DNA from: Methanobacterium sp.
Lineage (GTDB): Archaea > Methanobacteriota > Methanobacteria > Methanobacteriales > Methanobacteriaceae
Assembly: GCA_018263005.1 (NCBI GenBank)
Contig: JADFDH010000002.1
Span: forward strand, 124,001 to 188,000
Direction of reading: 5' to 3'
Length of the DNA: 64,000 nt
Part shown: one piece after another, positions 16,604-26,050 of the stretch
How positions within the stretch are numbered: position 1 is the first letter of the stretch
How the letters are laid out: each line of letters begins with the position of its first letter
Position numbers and translations under genes: made by a program
The notes under the pieces: generated by a model
Told to the model about the DNA's origin: nothing
The model's database searches: none
Seen by the model: only the letters and a program-made list of their open reading frames with translations

Positions 16604-17488
16604 TTATTCAAGGTTTAATTTTATGCTACCAATTTTCGGTGCTAGATAGTTGTACAGTATAGCTATTAATGCGGTCTCTATGAAGTATAATATGAAATTG
16701 GATATGAATTCTCCGAAGTTTCCAGTTATAAAACCAAATAATCCGAATATGGCGTAAACAATAGCCACTGCTAGGGCTGTTGGTATGACTGGTATATGTT
16801 TGAGTTCGTGTAAGTTATCCTTGATTTGATTGAATTCCAAATTGATCTTAGCTACTCTGGTTACTATATAGTTGTAGAATATGGCGAATAATGCGTTCCA
16901 GATGAATCCAAATACAAATACTATTATGGGCATGCCTATTATTAGTAGCACTGATATTATTGCCATTTCTGAGCCGGCTGGCATTCCGGTTGGGCCTATA
17001 GGGAATGTTGTATTGGTAAATTTTGGTACTTCATTTGATATGGCAGGGATGATATCACCTACAAATGTGGTCATAATATTAGCAAATCCCGCCATGAATA
17101 ATCCAGCTATTAAAGCCCATATTGCTTGTATAGCGGCAAGTATGAGGGCAAATGAAACTATAGGAATTTTTGTTACCTCTGAACCATCTAATTCTAATTC
17201 AACTCCACCTAATCTGGGCGCTAATAAGTTATAAAGCGTTATGGTGAGGAAGCTTACCGATAATGTTATTAAAAACGCAGCTAATGGCATTAATACTATT
17301 AAAGGTAATCCTATTCCCCCAACAACCGTAAAGAATCCCACATTAGGAATTAACGAAAATGCTTGAACAATTGACAGCGTTATTAACATAAATATAGCTG
17401 CAATAAACGCCAAAATTGCATATATAGATGCTGACATCCTGGTAAAGGGTGCCAGTTGAATTGATTTAATTTCTTTTAAATCCACCAT
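16604..17488 (-). CDS. Membrane protein with internal repeats
   Basis: The 294-residue protein has about six transmembrane helices and an internal repeat. LYNLLAPRLGGVELELDGSEVTKIPIV, FYNYIVTRVAKINLEFNQIKDNLHELKHIPVI and the final LYNYLAPKIGSIKLNLE are variants of one unit, each following a hydrophobic helix pair. This suggests growth by duplication of a two-helix module. I do not recognise a functional family, although the size and helices recall Yip1-like and DUF3566-like membrane proteins. It lies 160 bases upstream of the redox/methyltransferase operon. Confidence 0.65.
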   Translation of the reverse strand: MVDLKEIKSIQLAPFTRMSASIYAILAFIAAIFMLITLSIVQAFSLIPNVGFFTVVGGIGLPLIVLMPLAAFLITLSVSFLTITLYNLLAPRLGGVELELDGSEVTKIPIVSFALILAAIQAIWALIAGLFMAGFANIMTTFVGDIIPAISNEVPKFTNTTFPIGPTGMPAGSEMAIISVLLIIGMPIIVFVFGFIWNALFAIFYNYIVTRVAKINLEFNQIKDNLHELKHIPVIPTALAVAIVYAIFGLFGFITGNFGEFISNFILYFIETALIAILYNYLAPKIGSIKLNLE

Positions 17489-17727
17489 TTTTTATATCCT
17501 CCTTTTTATTTTCAAATAGGTTTTAGTTTCAACATTTCTTTATTCAATTAAACCACTATTGATTACTTAATTGTTATTAAACCCCTTAAAAATAGTTATT
17601 CCAGAATTTACTCTGGTTTTTCTGGGATTTCCCTCCAAATTCACTCCAAAATAAATTCTAAAATTATCCATACTCGATTAAATTAAAAAAAATTCATAAA
17701 ATAAATAAGAAAATTAAAAAAGAAGTT

Positions 17728-18060
17728 TCATGACCTTGTAATTTTTAAAAGTAATGCCAATGCAACGAATTCAAGTCCTAAAAAGATTAAAAGAATCACA
17801 GCATTTACAATTGTCTCTGGTAGATTGAACAGGAAATAGACTGAAAAGAGGATGTTTTGAACCAGGAAGAGTGATGCGAACAACACTAAAGTTGTGGTGA
17901 ATTTGGACTTCACTTTCAGGTATCTTTCCAGATACACGTACAACATACCTATTAATAGAAAAATATTGGCAATACTAGCTATTAATCCTGAAAATAGAAC
18001 CATCAAGAGCAGAGTGAATGGTATATCTGACAGTGAAAACAAATTTAGTTCCATCAACAT
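17728..18060 (-). CDS. Small three-helix membrane protein
   Basis: The 110-residue protein has three hydrophobic segments (FTLLLMVLFSGLIASIANIFLLIGMLYVYL, TTLVLFASLFLVQNILFSVYFLF and VNAVILLIFLGLEFVALALLLKI). It follows a winged-helix regulator gene with a gap of 31 bases on the same strand. Small archaeal membrane proteins paired with such regulators are common, and I infer that the regulator controls it. Biochemical function is unknown. Confidence 0.6.
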   Translation of the reverse strand: MLMELNLFSLSDIPFTLLLMVLFSGLIASIANIFLLIGMLYVYLERYLKVKSKFTTTLVLFASLFLVQNILFSVYFLFNLPETIVNAVILLIFLGLEFVALALLLKITRS

Positions 18061-18091
18061 TTTTTTACGCCTTCCATTAATTTTTTTATAA

Positions 18092-18376
18092 CTAATTCCT
18101 CTTAAATTCTTCCCAGATTTCTAGAAAAGTATTATAATCATCTTCCATTTCATCAGAGAGGAAATATAATGCTCCGTATTTTTCTCCAGTAGATTTAACT
18201 ATTGCATTCTCTTTTAAAACATCTATATGGTGTCTTATGGTCTTATAATCAAGTGAAAGCTTTTCTGCTAGTTTATTGGCATTATATGGTCTTTCCTTTA
18301 GCACAAGTATTATTCTGGCACGGTTTTCCCCGCCCTTACTTCCGGTAATTAACCACCATAAAAATACTTTCTTCAT
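18092..18376 (-). CDS. Winged-helix transcriptional regulator
   Basis: The preferred start is ATG at 18376 (MKKVFLWWLITGSKGG), with AGGGG just upstream; a longer start at 18403 is possible. The domain GGENRARIILVLKERPYNANKLAEKLSLDYKTIRHHIDVLKENAIV is a typical archaeal winged helix of the ArsR/MarR-like type, and the C-terminus EDDYNTFLEIWEEFKRN is short, so no ligand domain is present. It probably controls its own transcript together with the membrane protein downstream. Confidence 0.8.
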   Translation of the reverse strand: MKKVFLWWLITGSKGGENRARIILVLKERPYNANKLAEKLSLDYKTIRHHIDVLKENAIVKSTGEKYGALYFLSDEMEDDYNTFLEIWEEFKRN

Positions 18377-18521
18377 GAAGACCCCTATTGAGATAAAATA
18401 CAAATAAAATCCATGTTATTGTAAATCGATGAAATTGAATTTATCATTATTATAATTATAAATTTAATGTTCAATAATCCATTTATAAAATACAAATCTA
18501 TAGATGCTGTCTAATCCGGGA

Positions 18522-18776
18522 TTATTTTTTTTTCCTCATTAATTCCTTTTCAATTTGCTTCAATTCCTCAGATGTGGCTTCACTTAATATTTTACTGGTT
18601 AAGAGGAAATCCCTGAGATCAGATGCATGCATCACCCATACTCGATCACCTTTTTCAAACCCCTTCATCATTTCCAAATTCTGTGGGTCCTCATTGGGTT
18701 TAACTATTTTACCGGTGAATTTTCCACGATATCTCCTTACCTGATCCAATCTTCTAAGTTTGAAATCCTCATCCAT
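18522..18776 (-). CDS. Hypothetical protein, 84 aa
   Basis: A strong ribosome site (GGAGGAAGTGATGAT) precedes the ATG. The protein is charged and soluble, with DQVRRYRGKFTGKIVKPNEDP, the segment FEKGDRVWVMHASDLRDFLL and a C-terminal helix rich in Glu and Lys. I do not recognise the family. Confidence 0.55.
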   Translation of the reverse strand: MDEDFKLRRLDQVRRYRGKFTGKIVKPNEDPQNLEMMKGFEKGDRVWVMHASDLRDFLLTSKILSEATSEELKQIEKELMRKKK

Positions 18777-18931
18777 ATCATCACTTCCTCCACCTTTTTT
18801 TAATTGATAATTGATTGAATTGATATTATTATCAACAGTGTTGAGAATTTCTTTACAGAACCCATTATTCCTTTTTCTTAATCTAATGGATATTATTCTC
18901 CTTTAACAATTAATTAGATCTTTTAATTATA

Positions 18932-19796
18932 TTATTCAACTGATTGTATCATATCCGACAGTTCAACTTCAGGATGATGATACTTTACTGTTCCTTTTAG
19001 TTCTTTACTTTCAATAGCTTCTTTGGGGCACCAATGAAAACAAGCCAGGCAAAATTCGCAGTGATGCAACCATTCTGGATGATTATAACTATCTCAATAT
19101 TTACTACTGGACAAATTTTAGCGCAACTTCCACAACCAACACACTTACCATTATTGTAAAAGCTTCTGTCCATATATGGTAACATTTCTGTGTATGAATG
19201 TTCACTGGGATCCGAGTATCGTTTTAAATGATTTAATGTTAGGGGTTTGAAAAGAAAAATTAGAGGAGATACTACAATCTGGATCAGCCAATATAATTTT
19301 CCTACCATTACATTTGGTGTGTTAAATCTGATTTCTTTATGAGTATTTATCTGAGCACTGATAAATTCACTGTTCTCCCCCCATACTTATAACATCTTTT
19401 TTTGTCTTTCTGGATTGTTGATTGAGTATCCTGCCATGTTATTTGGCATGTTTACCGTGAAACCTGCAGCTAGTTTATCGCCTTGAATATTTATTATTTT
19501 CTCTAAACATTTAAGTGCAGTGAATGAGCCACTTCCGTAGGTGCAAATGGCGAATATGTACTTCGAATTAATATCATCTAATTTTTGGGCAATCTCCTTA
19601 CAATAAGGGGTACTCCCCCGTATGGCTCATAATAAGTGGGAAAAACTATTCCAATTGCATCTGTTTCTGTTTTAATTATATCCTTATCTATAACAGAAGG
19701 TATGGGAATTAGTTTTCCATCAGTTTTGAGTGCTATATCCCTGGCCACTGCCAAAGAATTTCCTGTTCCTGTAAAATAGTAGATCTCACTATTCAT
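18932..19796 (-). pseudogene. Second EFR1-type ferredoxin/flavodoxin fusion, frameshifted
   Basis: The start MNSEIYYFTGTGNSLAVARDIALKTDGKLIPIPSV and the end pieces CVGCGSCAKICP and (shifted frame) HHCEFCLACFHWCPKEAIESKE are the N- and C-terminal hallmarks of EFR1 ferrodoxins. Between them AGFTVNMPNNMAGYSINNPER lies in another frame. At least two frameshifts separate the parts, one inside the second ferredoxin cluster near 19070. It is therefore inactive. It resembles the broken gene at 3168-3926 in architecture. It follows the flavodoxin gene at 19809 with only 12 bases between them. Confidence 0.85.
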
Positions 19797-19808
19797 TTTT
19801 TTTATTAA

Positions 19809-20276
19809 TCAAAATAGATCAGCGAATCGCTGAACCATCTCGGAAATTTTTTGATCTCGCTGCTTATTCCATACAACGACCCCGGTGCCCATGACTATTC
19901 CCTCTTTAGAATGGCATAAGTTTTTCATCTGACCGATAGCTCGGGAACCACCAGTCCATTCAAAGCGCAACTTCTTAGTTACAAAAAGTGCAATTTTTTT
20001 ATCTTTCAAAGAAGGGAGTTGTTCCATATAAATTTGCATGGCAGGTGCCAGAGCAAATGCATGTACTGGAGCACCGAATATCAGTGCATCGTACTCTGAT
20101 ATATCTGGCGGATTCTCCAGCTGTATTTTTTTCTTATCTTCTGGTCGGTCCCCTCCCACCATACTTACCCTTCTGATTTCTATTTCATTACCTGCTTCTT
20201 TTAGCTTTTCCTGTAACTTAAGAGCTACAGTATACGTGTTATTTGTCTGAGAATGTACGATAATTCCAATTTTCAT
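19809..20276 (-). CDS. Flavodoxin, 155 aa
   Basis: The protein starts IGIIVHSQTNNTYTVALKLQEKL, a classical flavodoxin phosphate loop (SQTNNT), and has YDALIFGAPVHAFALAPAMQIYMEQLPSL, which forms the FMN aromatic loops, then IALFVTKKL. It differs from the HHHNT group in this window and is nearer to the standard flavodoxin/NAD(P)H-dependent reductase type. It is upstream of, and probably was cotranscribed with, the broken EFR1 gene. Confidence 0.85.
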   Translation of the reverse strand: MKIGIIVHSQTNNTYTVALKLQEKLKEAGNEIEIRRVSMVGGDRPEDKKKIQLENPPDISEYDALIFGAPVHAFALAPAMQIYMEQLPSLKDKKIALFVTKKLRFEWTGGSRAIGQMKNLCHSKEGIVMGTGVVVWNKQRDQKISEMVQRFADLF

Positions 20277-20416
20277 TAATATCCCCCTATTTTTTTAAAT
20301 TAATGAATTGAGTACTATTATTTATTTAGTTTTTACTACACTTTAATTTTATTTGAAATTAAATTGCATTAATACTCCAAAAAAGTCAAATAATAATCAA
20401 AACAATACCGTTTATT

Positions 20417-20923
20417 ATGGAAACACCATGCTATGAAAACTATCCAATATGGATCGTTTTGATTTCCAATTTAAATTCATTATTAATTTATATCTTAGGC
20501 GCTTACATAATTTATGGGCTCGAATTAATATTCGCCTTGTTATACCTATTTTACTGTCTTTTTTTGGAGATTAGATTGTTAAAAAACGGTTGTGTTAATT
20601 GCTATTATTATGGAAAGATATGTGGCTTTGGTAAAGGCCGGTTAAGTGCTTTATTTTTCAAAAAAGGAGATATTTCCAAATTTAATCAAAAAGATATCGG
20701 CTGGAAAGAAATGACACCTGATCTGATGGTTCCCATTTTCCCTTTAATTGCAGGAATCATAATAATAGTTAGTAATTCCTCCGGGATTATACTCTTTTCA
20801 ATGTTCATTATAATCTTACTTTCTACGGCAGGTAATGCATTAATAAGGGGTTATTTAACCTGTGGAAACTGTAAACAACGTGAATTAGGCTGTCCTGCAG
20901 AGAAATTATTTCAAAATGAGTAA
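20417..20923 (+). CDS. Membrane protein with paired cysteine motifs, 168 aa
   Basis: Four hydrophobic segments are seen (LNSLLIYILGAYIIYGLELIFALLYLFYCLFL, then LMVPIFPLIAGIIIIVSN and GIILFSMFIIILLSTAGN). Two cysteine-bearing soluble stretches, CVNCYYYGKICGFGKG and CGNCKQRELGCPAEK, could bind a metal or form disulfides. I believe similar proteins occur in other methanogens, but no function is known to me. It stands alone between divergent neighbours. Confidence 0.65.
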   Translation: METPCYENYPIWIVLISNLNSLLIYILGAYIIYGLELIFALLYLFYCLFLEIRLLKNGCVNCYYYGKICGFGKGRLSALFFKKGDISKFNQKDIGWKEMTPDLMVPIFPLIAGIIIIVSNSSGIILFSMFIIILLSTAGNALIRGYLTCGNCKQRELGCPAEKLFQNE

Positions 20924-20979
20924 ATTAACCATCCATTAGTTTAGATATCATGATATTTTAAATAAATAGGAGAATTATT

Positions 20980-21237
20980 ATGAAAATGGAAACAGGATAA
21001 TTGAACTGGTTTTTTGTAGATACCAGGCTTAAATGGGGTAGATATAACCCTGATTTAATCTATATAAATGCCTCAGAAGAAGAATTTAATGATTTATTGA
21101 ATAGCTATGTTTCAGAAATTGAAGCTGAAGATAAAGAGTTTAACATTAATTTTTTTAGAAATTACGCATTAAAGAATGGATATTATTGTTCTACTGAACC
21201 TAATAAGATTACACCACCTTATGCACCAATAAAATAA
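20980..21237 (+). pseudogene. Small ORF interrupted by TAA at codon 7, or TTG-started gene
   Basis: An ATG at 20980 with a good AGGAG ribosome site starts MKMETG, then hits TAA at 20998. The same frame continues for 79 codons as LNWFFVDTRLKWGRYNPDLIYINAS... and ends PPYAPIK. Either a nonsense change has inactivated the gene, or translation now starts at TTG 21001. The product is soluble and acidic and I do not recognise it. Confidence 0.5.
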
Positions 21238-21268
21238 TAAAGTAACGGGCTCAGGGAAAATTTTCTAT

Positions 21269-22048
21269 TTAAATTTTTTTAACAGTATCTGGGAGAGTGC
21301 CCCTATCAATCCAACTTCGTAAAACTTGATTAAACAGCTTTGAAGATTCTATATTCCATATATGGCCAACTCCCGGTATCTGGTATGCTTTTGAATTAGG
21401 TAATTTATCATCTAATATACGTGTTGATTGCTTTATTACATTATATTCTTTTTCTCCAACTGTTAAGAGTACTTGAACATCTATATTCTCTTCGAAAGGT
21501 ATTTTAAACAAAATATTTTCCCTGATGATCCTATCTGCTGAATCTGGTTGTATAACATATGTAGATTCTTTAAATTTTTTTATGAATTTTCTGGGTATAC
21601 CATAAGACCGGATATAACTTCCAATGGTAAGATTCTCATTTTTAACAGGTATATACTTCTCTAACAGGTAATTTAAGAGTTTTAAAAAGGTTTCAGTAGA
21701 ATCACTATTATTGGCAAGAGTTCCACTTATAAATGCTGTTTTAACCCTTTCAGGAGCCTTATTTAGTATCTCTAGAATAACCTGCCCTCCCAATCCTATC
21801 CCCACCAGATGCACTTTACCATTATGAGCTTTATCCAAAATCAGATCTATCACCATTTCTGCCGCGTTTTCAATTGTAAAATTCAGTTCCTTACTTTTTC
21901 CATGTTCTGGAAGGTCTGGAATAATACAATGGTAATCTTGGAAGAATTTCAACTGCCCATCCCACATCCAACCGGCCATATTTATTTCATGGAGGAAAAT
22001 AATGGTCTTCGGATTACTTTGACCAGTTTCTCTAAAATATATCCTCAT
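21269..22048 (-). CDS. Alpha/beta-hydrolase-fold protein lacking the nucleophile Ser
   Basis: The 259-residue protein follows the MhpC/BioH-type fold: IIFLHEINMAGWMWDGQ, DLPEHGKS, the elbow VHLVGIGLGG, and the late GVGHIWNIES. At the elbow the usual G-x-S-x-G is G-I-G-L-G, so the catalytic Ser is Gly (codon GGA). The histidine is present. It may be inactive, use another chemistry, or serve as a binding protein. It lies 21 bases downstream of an ABC permease gene on the same strand. Confidence 0.8.
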   Translation of the reverse strand: MRIYFRETGQSNPKTIIFLHEINMAGWMWDGQLKFFQDYHCIIPDLPEHGKSKELNFTIENAAEMVIDLILDKAHNGKVHLVGIGLGGQVILEILNKAPERVKTAFISGTLANNSDSTETFLKLLNYLLEKYIPVKNENLTIGSYIRSYGIPRKFIKKFKESTYVIQPDSADRIIRENILFKIPFEENIDVQVLLTVGEKEYNVIKQSTRILDDKLPNSKAYQIPGVGHIWNIESSKLFNQVLRSWIDRGTLPDTVKKI

Positions 22049-22069
22049 AATATTCCCATATCTAGAAAT

Positions 22070-23182
22070 TTATTCATATCTTAAAGCTTCCGTGGGAGGC
22101 AAGCGACTGGCCCTGTATGCTGGATATATTCCACCGATTATTCCCACAAAAAGAGCTATTCCTATGGCTTTAAGGAACGTAGTAGTGGTGTAGACCGGCA
22201 TTATAAATCCACCCATCCCCAGAGCCACTAGTATTTGAACTGCTAAAAGTCCCATTATGATTCCCACCACAGCTGCAACCATGGTTATAACAATTGATTC
22301 ACCCAGTATCATGTATAATATTCTTTTATTCTTCCATCCAACTGCTTTTAGGACGCCTATCTCCCTGGTTCTTTCATATACAGACATGATCATGGTATTG
22401 ATAACTCCAATTCCACCGATGACTATGGCTAGAAGTGATATGGCCCATGATGCCGTATCTATAGCTTCGAGTCCTGAATTAACTTTTCCGAATTCTTCCA
22501 TGGACTTGATGGTGATCAGCTCATCTTTATACTTGCTATCTATTTTTTGGGTAACACTTTCGAGACTCGCTGTTTTATCCAATTTCACGAAGATCATAGT
22601 GACCTTATCTTCTTTTTTATCCAATTGTTGAAGTTTATCCAATGAAATAAAAGCCCCATTATCCTGTTGAAAGTCGCCGGTCTCATATATGCCGGTGATT
22701 TTGAACTCTTCATTAGCTATCTGAATTGTATCCCCAATATTCTTATTTAGCTTCAAAGATGCTGGTTTGCCTAGTATTATCTCATTTTCACCCTCGGCAA
22801 ATCCCTGTCCCTTAATTATGGTTATTTCGCCTATATCTAATTTATCTGAACGGATTCCCATCACTGGAAAGAAGGAATTATTCTGAACTGTACGTACAGT
22901 TAAAAGAACTCCTACAGCATCCTGAACCCCAGATATATTCTTAATTTCGTCTATCCGTTTTTCATCGATTATGCTCATGGTCATCTGCGAGGCATCAGAC
23001 TGTACTATCATGAAATCAGAACCACCGGCTTTAAGGGTCTCTTCAGTAGAAGATTTAAGCCCATCTGTTATGATTCCCAGTGCAACGATGGTGGCTATTC
23101 CGATTGCAATCCCAATAATAGCTAATATTGTTCTGGTTTTATTTCTAAAGGGATTTTTTACAACCAAACCTAAAAATGACAT
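22070..23182 (-). CDS. MacB/FtsX-type ABC transporter permease
   Basis: The 370-residue protein has the full MacB layout. There is one N-terminal helix (RTILAIIGIAIGIATIVALG), a periplasmic-type domain of about 200 residues (MacB_PCD), then three helices with the conserved ERTREIGVLKAVGWKNKRIL coupling segment, and the tail YPAYRASRLPPTEALRYE. These permeases export peptides or lipids, or act as mechanotransmitters, with a partner ATPase. No ATPase gene lies next to it in this window, which is unusual. Confidence 0.9.
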   Translation of the reverse strand: MSFLGLVVKNPFRNKTRTILAIIGIAIGIATIVALGIITDGLKSSTEETLKAGGSDFMIVQSDASQMTMSIIDEKRIDEIKNISGVQDAVGVLLTVRTVQNNSFFPVMGIRSDKLDIGEITIIKGQGFAEGENEIILGKPASLKLNKNIGDTIQIANEEFKITGIYETGDFQQDNGAFISLDKLQQLDKKEDKVTMIFVKLDKTASLESVTQKIDSKYKDELITIKSMEEFGKVNSGLEAIDTASWAISLLAIVIGGIGVINTMIMSVYERTREIGVLKAVGWKNKRILYMILGESIVITMVAAVVGIIMGLLAVQILVALGMGGFIMPVYTTTTFLKAIGIALFVGIIGGIYPAYRASRLPPTEALRYE

Positions 23183-23320
23183 TTTTATCTCCTATTAAAA
23201 ATAATATTATTTAAATTCTAATCCCAAATTGATACTTTAAAGTTAAGTAATTAATGGAAAAATAAACATGAGCTGATATTATGTTCAGCTCAATAATATT
23301 AATAACAGGATAATATAATC

Positions 23321-24076
23321 CTAATATTCAGCTATGATCAGCATCTCATAGTCTTCAGTGGTTAAAGTATTATCTCGGTTGAATGAACCTATTTCACATC
23401 CGTATATATCAATTTCATTAAATCCAAGGGATTTTAATAGCCAGGTAATTTCTGAAGGGACATAATATCGTTCATTACAGTTTAGATTCATTTTATAACC
23501 ATCATCCCCTTCAATTTCCAACTGATAATTATCTCGGAAGGTCATAAGATCGAATGTGTTTTCCCTATTGGTTTGAGTATCGGAATTGGAGTTTATGAAA
23601 TCCTTGACAGAATGGAATAACGGGAATAAACCATTAAGAGTGGTGAAGATTAATTTACCATTCTTATTCAGTGATCTGGCGGCACTTTCCAGGATCTGGA
23701 AATTCATCTCATCAGTTTCCATAAGAGGGAATGCTCCTTCACATATCATGATAACCAGGTCATATTCATCATCGAAGGGGAGATTTCTAGCATCAGCCTG
23801 TCTGAAATCTATCTCAAATCCTGCGTTATTGGCTTTTTGCTGGGCTTTTTTAAGCATAGTTTCGGACAGATCAACTCCAGTTACTGAATAACCTCGTTTG
23901 GTTAGTTCAATTGCATGCCTGCCAGTTCCGCATCCAATATCAAGTATTTTACAATTTTTATCGTTATTTATTTCTTTTTCTATGAAATCAACTTCTCCTG
24001 TGGTTCCCTGGGTAAATGATTCATCTTCGTATTTTTCAGCGTAATTTGTGAATAATTCTTTGTACCATTGTTTCAT
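23321..24076 (-). CDS. Class I SAM methyltransferase, 251 aa
   Basis: SAM motif I is CKILDIGCGTGRHAIEL, followed by VTGVDLSETML, FRQADARNLPF and ICEGAFPLMETDE. The length and the C-terminal small beta domain (YQLEIEGDDGYKMNLNCNERYYVPSEITWLLKSLGF) match the small-molecule methyltransferases of the UbiE/SmtA type with a beta-strand cap. It stands alone with a short promoter region at 24077-24120. The substrate is unknown. Confidence 0.85.
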   Translation of the reverse strand: MKQWYKELFTNYAEKYEDESFTQGTTGEVDFIEKEINNDKNCKILDIGCGTGRHAIELTKRGYSVTGVDLSETMLKKAQQKANNAGFEIDFRQADARNLPFDDEYDLVIMICEGAFPLMETDEMNFQILESAARSLNKNGKLIFTTLNGLFPLFHSVKDFINSNSDTQTNRENTFDLMTFRDNYQLEIEGDDGYKMNLNCNERYYVPSEITWLLKSLGFNEIDIYGCEIGSFNRDNTLTTEDYEMLIIAEY

Positions 24077-24201
24077 TTATGACACCTGTTTTTTTGTATC
24101 ATCTTTTTTTTATATTATAGCAGCCCTGTAAAATTTTTCATCTTATTAGTATAAAAATTATTTAATAATAGAAGATACCATTAAAAAAGGGAGATAACTC
24201 C

Positions 24202-24815
24202 ATGATTGAACTTTTAATAGCCGGAATTATCCTAGGCCTATACGCTGGCTTATCACCAGGACCACTACTCATCCTTGTAGTCTCCCAAACATTAAAACAT
24301 GGTTACTTTGAAGGATTAAAGGTAGCAATAGCACCTTTAATTACAGATCTGATTATAATATTAATAACCGTCCTTTTCATTTCGCAAATATCAGGATATA
24401 ATTCAATTTTAGGCATTATATCAATAATTGGGGGAATTTATCTTGGGTATATGGCTTATAAAAGCTTTAAACCCCGGGGTTTGACTAATGATATTGAATT
24501 TGAAGAACCTAAATCACTTCAAAAAGGAGTCACTGTCAATTTCTTAAATCCCTCACCTTACCTATTCTGGATAACTATAGGCGGCCCCATATTAATTACC
24601 GCTTATTCTGAAAGCATATTATCACCAATTATGTTCCTTATTGGTTTTTATCTATTTTTGGTAGGTTCTAAAGTAGTTCTTGTTATGCGTCTGGTAAATC
24701 AAGGGAATTCCTAACGGGTAAGACTTATATTTACATAATGAGATTTTTAGGGATAATTCTTGTAGTATTTGCATTATACTTTGTTAAAGAGGGATGTCAA
24801 CTTTTATTTAAATGA
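24202..24815 (+). pseudogene. LysE-family exporter with a single frameshift
   Basis: The first 160 residues are a normal LysE/RhtB exporter (IILGLYAGLSPGPLLILVVSQTLKHG, with five hydrophobic helices). Near 24681-24684 the frame changes: the following DNA, read one frame over, gives YASGKSREFLTGK and then MRFLGIILVVFALYFVKEGCQLLF, the expected sixth helix and tail. A single small indel explains this. In the original frame the protein stops after VMRLVNQGNS and loses its last helix. It could also be an assembly error. Confidence 0.75.
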
Positions 24816-24843
24816 TATCCATAATTACTATTCGAGGATTAAA

Positions 24844-25857
24844 ATGACAGATTGGCCCTCAAAATTCACCTATGACCCCATTAAACCACTTCTAAAAAGT
24901 GGAAATGATGCGATAATTTATTTTACCCGAAGAGATTTGTTAGAAGAGAAAGTAGATCCTATTGATATGGTATGGGATTTATCAGAAGTACAGAGAATCC
25001 TAAGTAAACAACTGGATAATGGTTCATGGCCAGTTAGGAGTAAAAAAAATACAAATGGAGTAAAATATCCCTTAATTGAAACCTGGAAACAGTTAAGGTT
25101 CCTAATCCAGCAATATGAAATGGATAATACACATCTTTCCATTCGGAAAGCTGCTGATTTTATATTTTCCTGCCAGACAGAGGAAGGAGATATCAGGGGA
25201 ATTTTAGCAAACCAGTACGCTCCATATTATACTGGGGCAATAATGTACCTTTTGATCAAGGCCGGTTATAGGGATGATCCTCGTATTTTAAAGGGATTCA
25301 AGTGGCTTCTTGAAATGCGTCAAAGTGATGGGGGTTGGGTTATTGGTAGCCCTGGTATGATTGGCCTTCCTAATCTCACAAGGTCTCTTGTGAATGATTT
25401 AACTTCTAATAATGATAGGAAAACTGTCAGATCCTTCGATAAATCTAAACCATTTTCTGCCGCAGGTACTGGAATGGTTCTAAGGTCATTCGCTGTCCAT
25501 CCATATTATAAAAAATCTAAAGAAGCAAAAACTGCCGCTGGTCTCTTGAAATCCAAATTTTTTAAAAAAGACAACTGGAAATCCTATAAACACCCTGATA
25601 ATTGGTTAAGATTCCAGTTTCCCTTCTGGTGGACCAATTTAGTATCTGCACTGGACTCACTTTCGCTTATGGGGTTTTCCCAGAAAGAAAAGGAAATCAA
25701 AAATGCTTTAAACTGGCTCATCGATCATCAGGAAAGTGATGGACTATGGAAAATATCTTATTCCCAAATTCATAAGACACCGAACAATAAAAGGACTTTT
25801 AATAGTAGATTATGGATTACTCTATCTATTTGCCGGATTTTTAAGAGATTTATATAA
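24844..25857 (+). CDS. Alpha/alpha-toroid protein, squalene cyclase/prenyltransferase-like
   Basis: The ATG at 24844 has CGAGGATTAAA upstream and gives the same N-terminus as the paralogue at 31430, so it is preferred over a start at 24769. The 337-residue protein contains repeated QW-like helices: LSKQLDNGSWPV, IFSCQTEEGDIRGI, GFKWLLEMRQSDGGWVI, LDSLSLMGFSQ and WLIDHQESDGLWK. Such repeats build the alpha/alpha barrel of squalene-hopene cyclases and protein prenyltransferases. The protein is half the length of a cyclase and no DxDD motif is seen, so it is probably not a classical cyclase. Confidence 0.75.
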   Translation: MTDWPSKFTYDPIKPLLKSGNDAIIYFTRRDLLEEKVDPIDMVWDLSEVQRILSKQLDNGSWPVRSKKNTNGVKYPLIETWKQLRFLIQQYEMDNTHLSIRKAADFIFSCQTEEGDIRGILANQYAPYYTGAIMYLLIKAGYRDDPRILKGFKWLLEMRQSDGGWVIGSPGMIGLPNLTRSLVNDLTSNNDRKTVRSFDKSKPFSAAGTGMVLRSFAVHPYYKKSKEAKTAAGLLKSKFFKKDNWKSYKHPDNWLRFQFPFWWTNLVSALDSLSLMGFSQKEKEIKNALNWLIDHQESDGLWKISYSQIHKTPNNKRTFNSRLWITLSICRIFKRFI

Positions 25858-25871
25858 AATTTTAATCTTCG

Positions 25872-25956
<85 letters not shown>

Positions 25957-26050
25957 CCATACCTAATTTGGTTATATTCTAGTATTTACTTTTCGAATTT
26001 TACATCCCCCAACTAATACATATATATAGTAGTATAATATAGTAGTAGTA

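Noticed and set aside
18804..18835. Inverted TTGATAAT/ATTATCAA arms with a 16-base spacer
   Set aside because: The arms are A/T-rich and short with wide spacing; this is expected by chance in such DNA.
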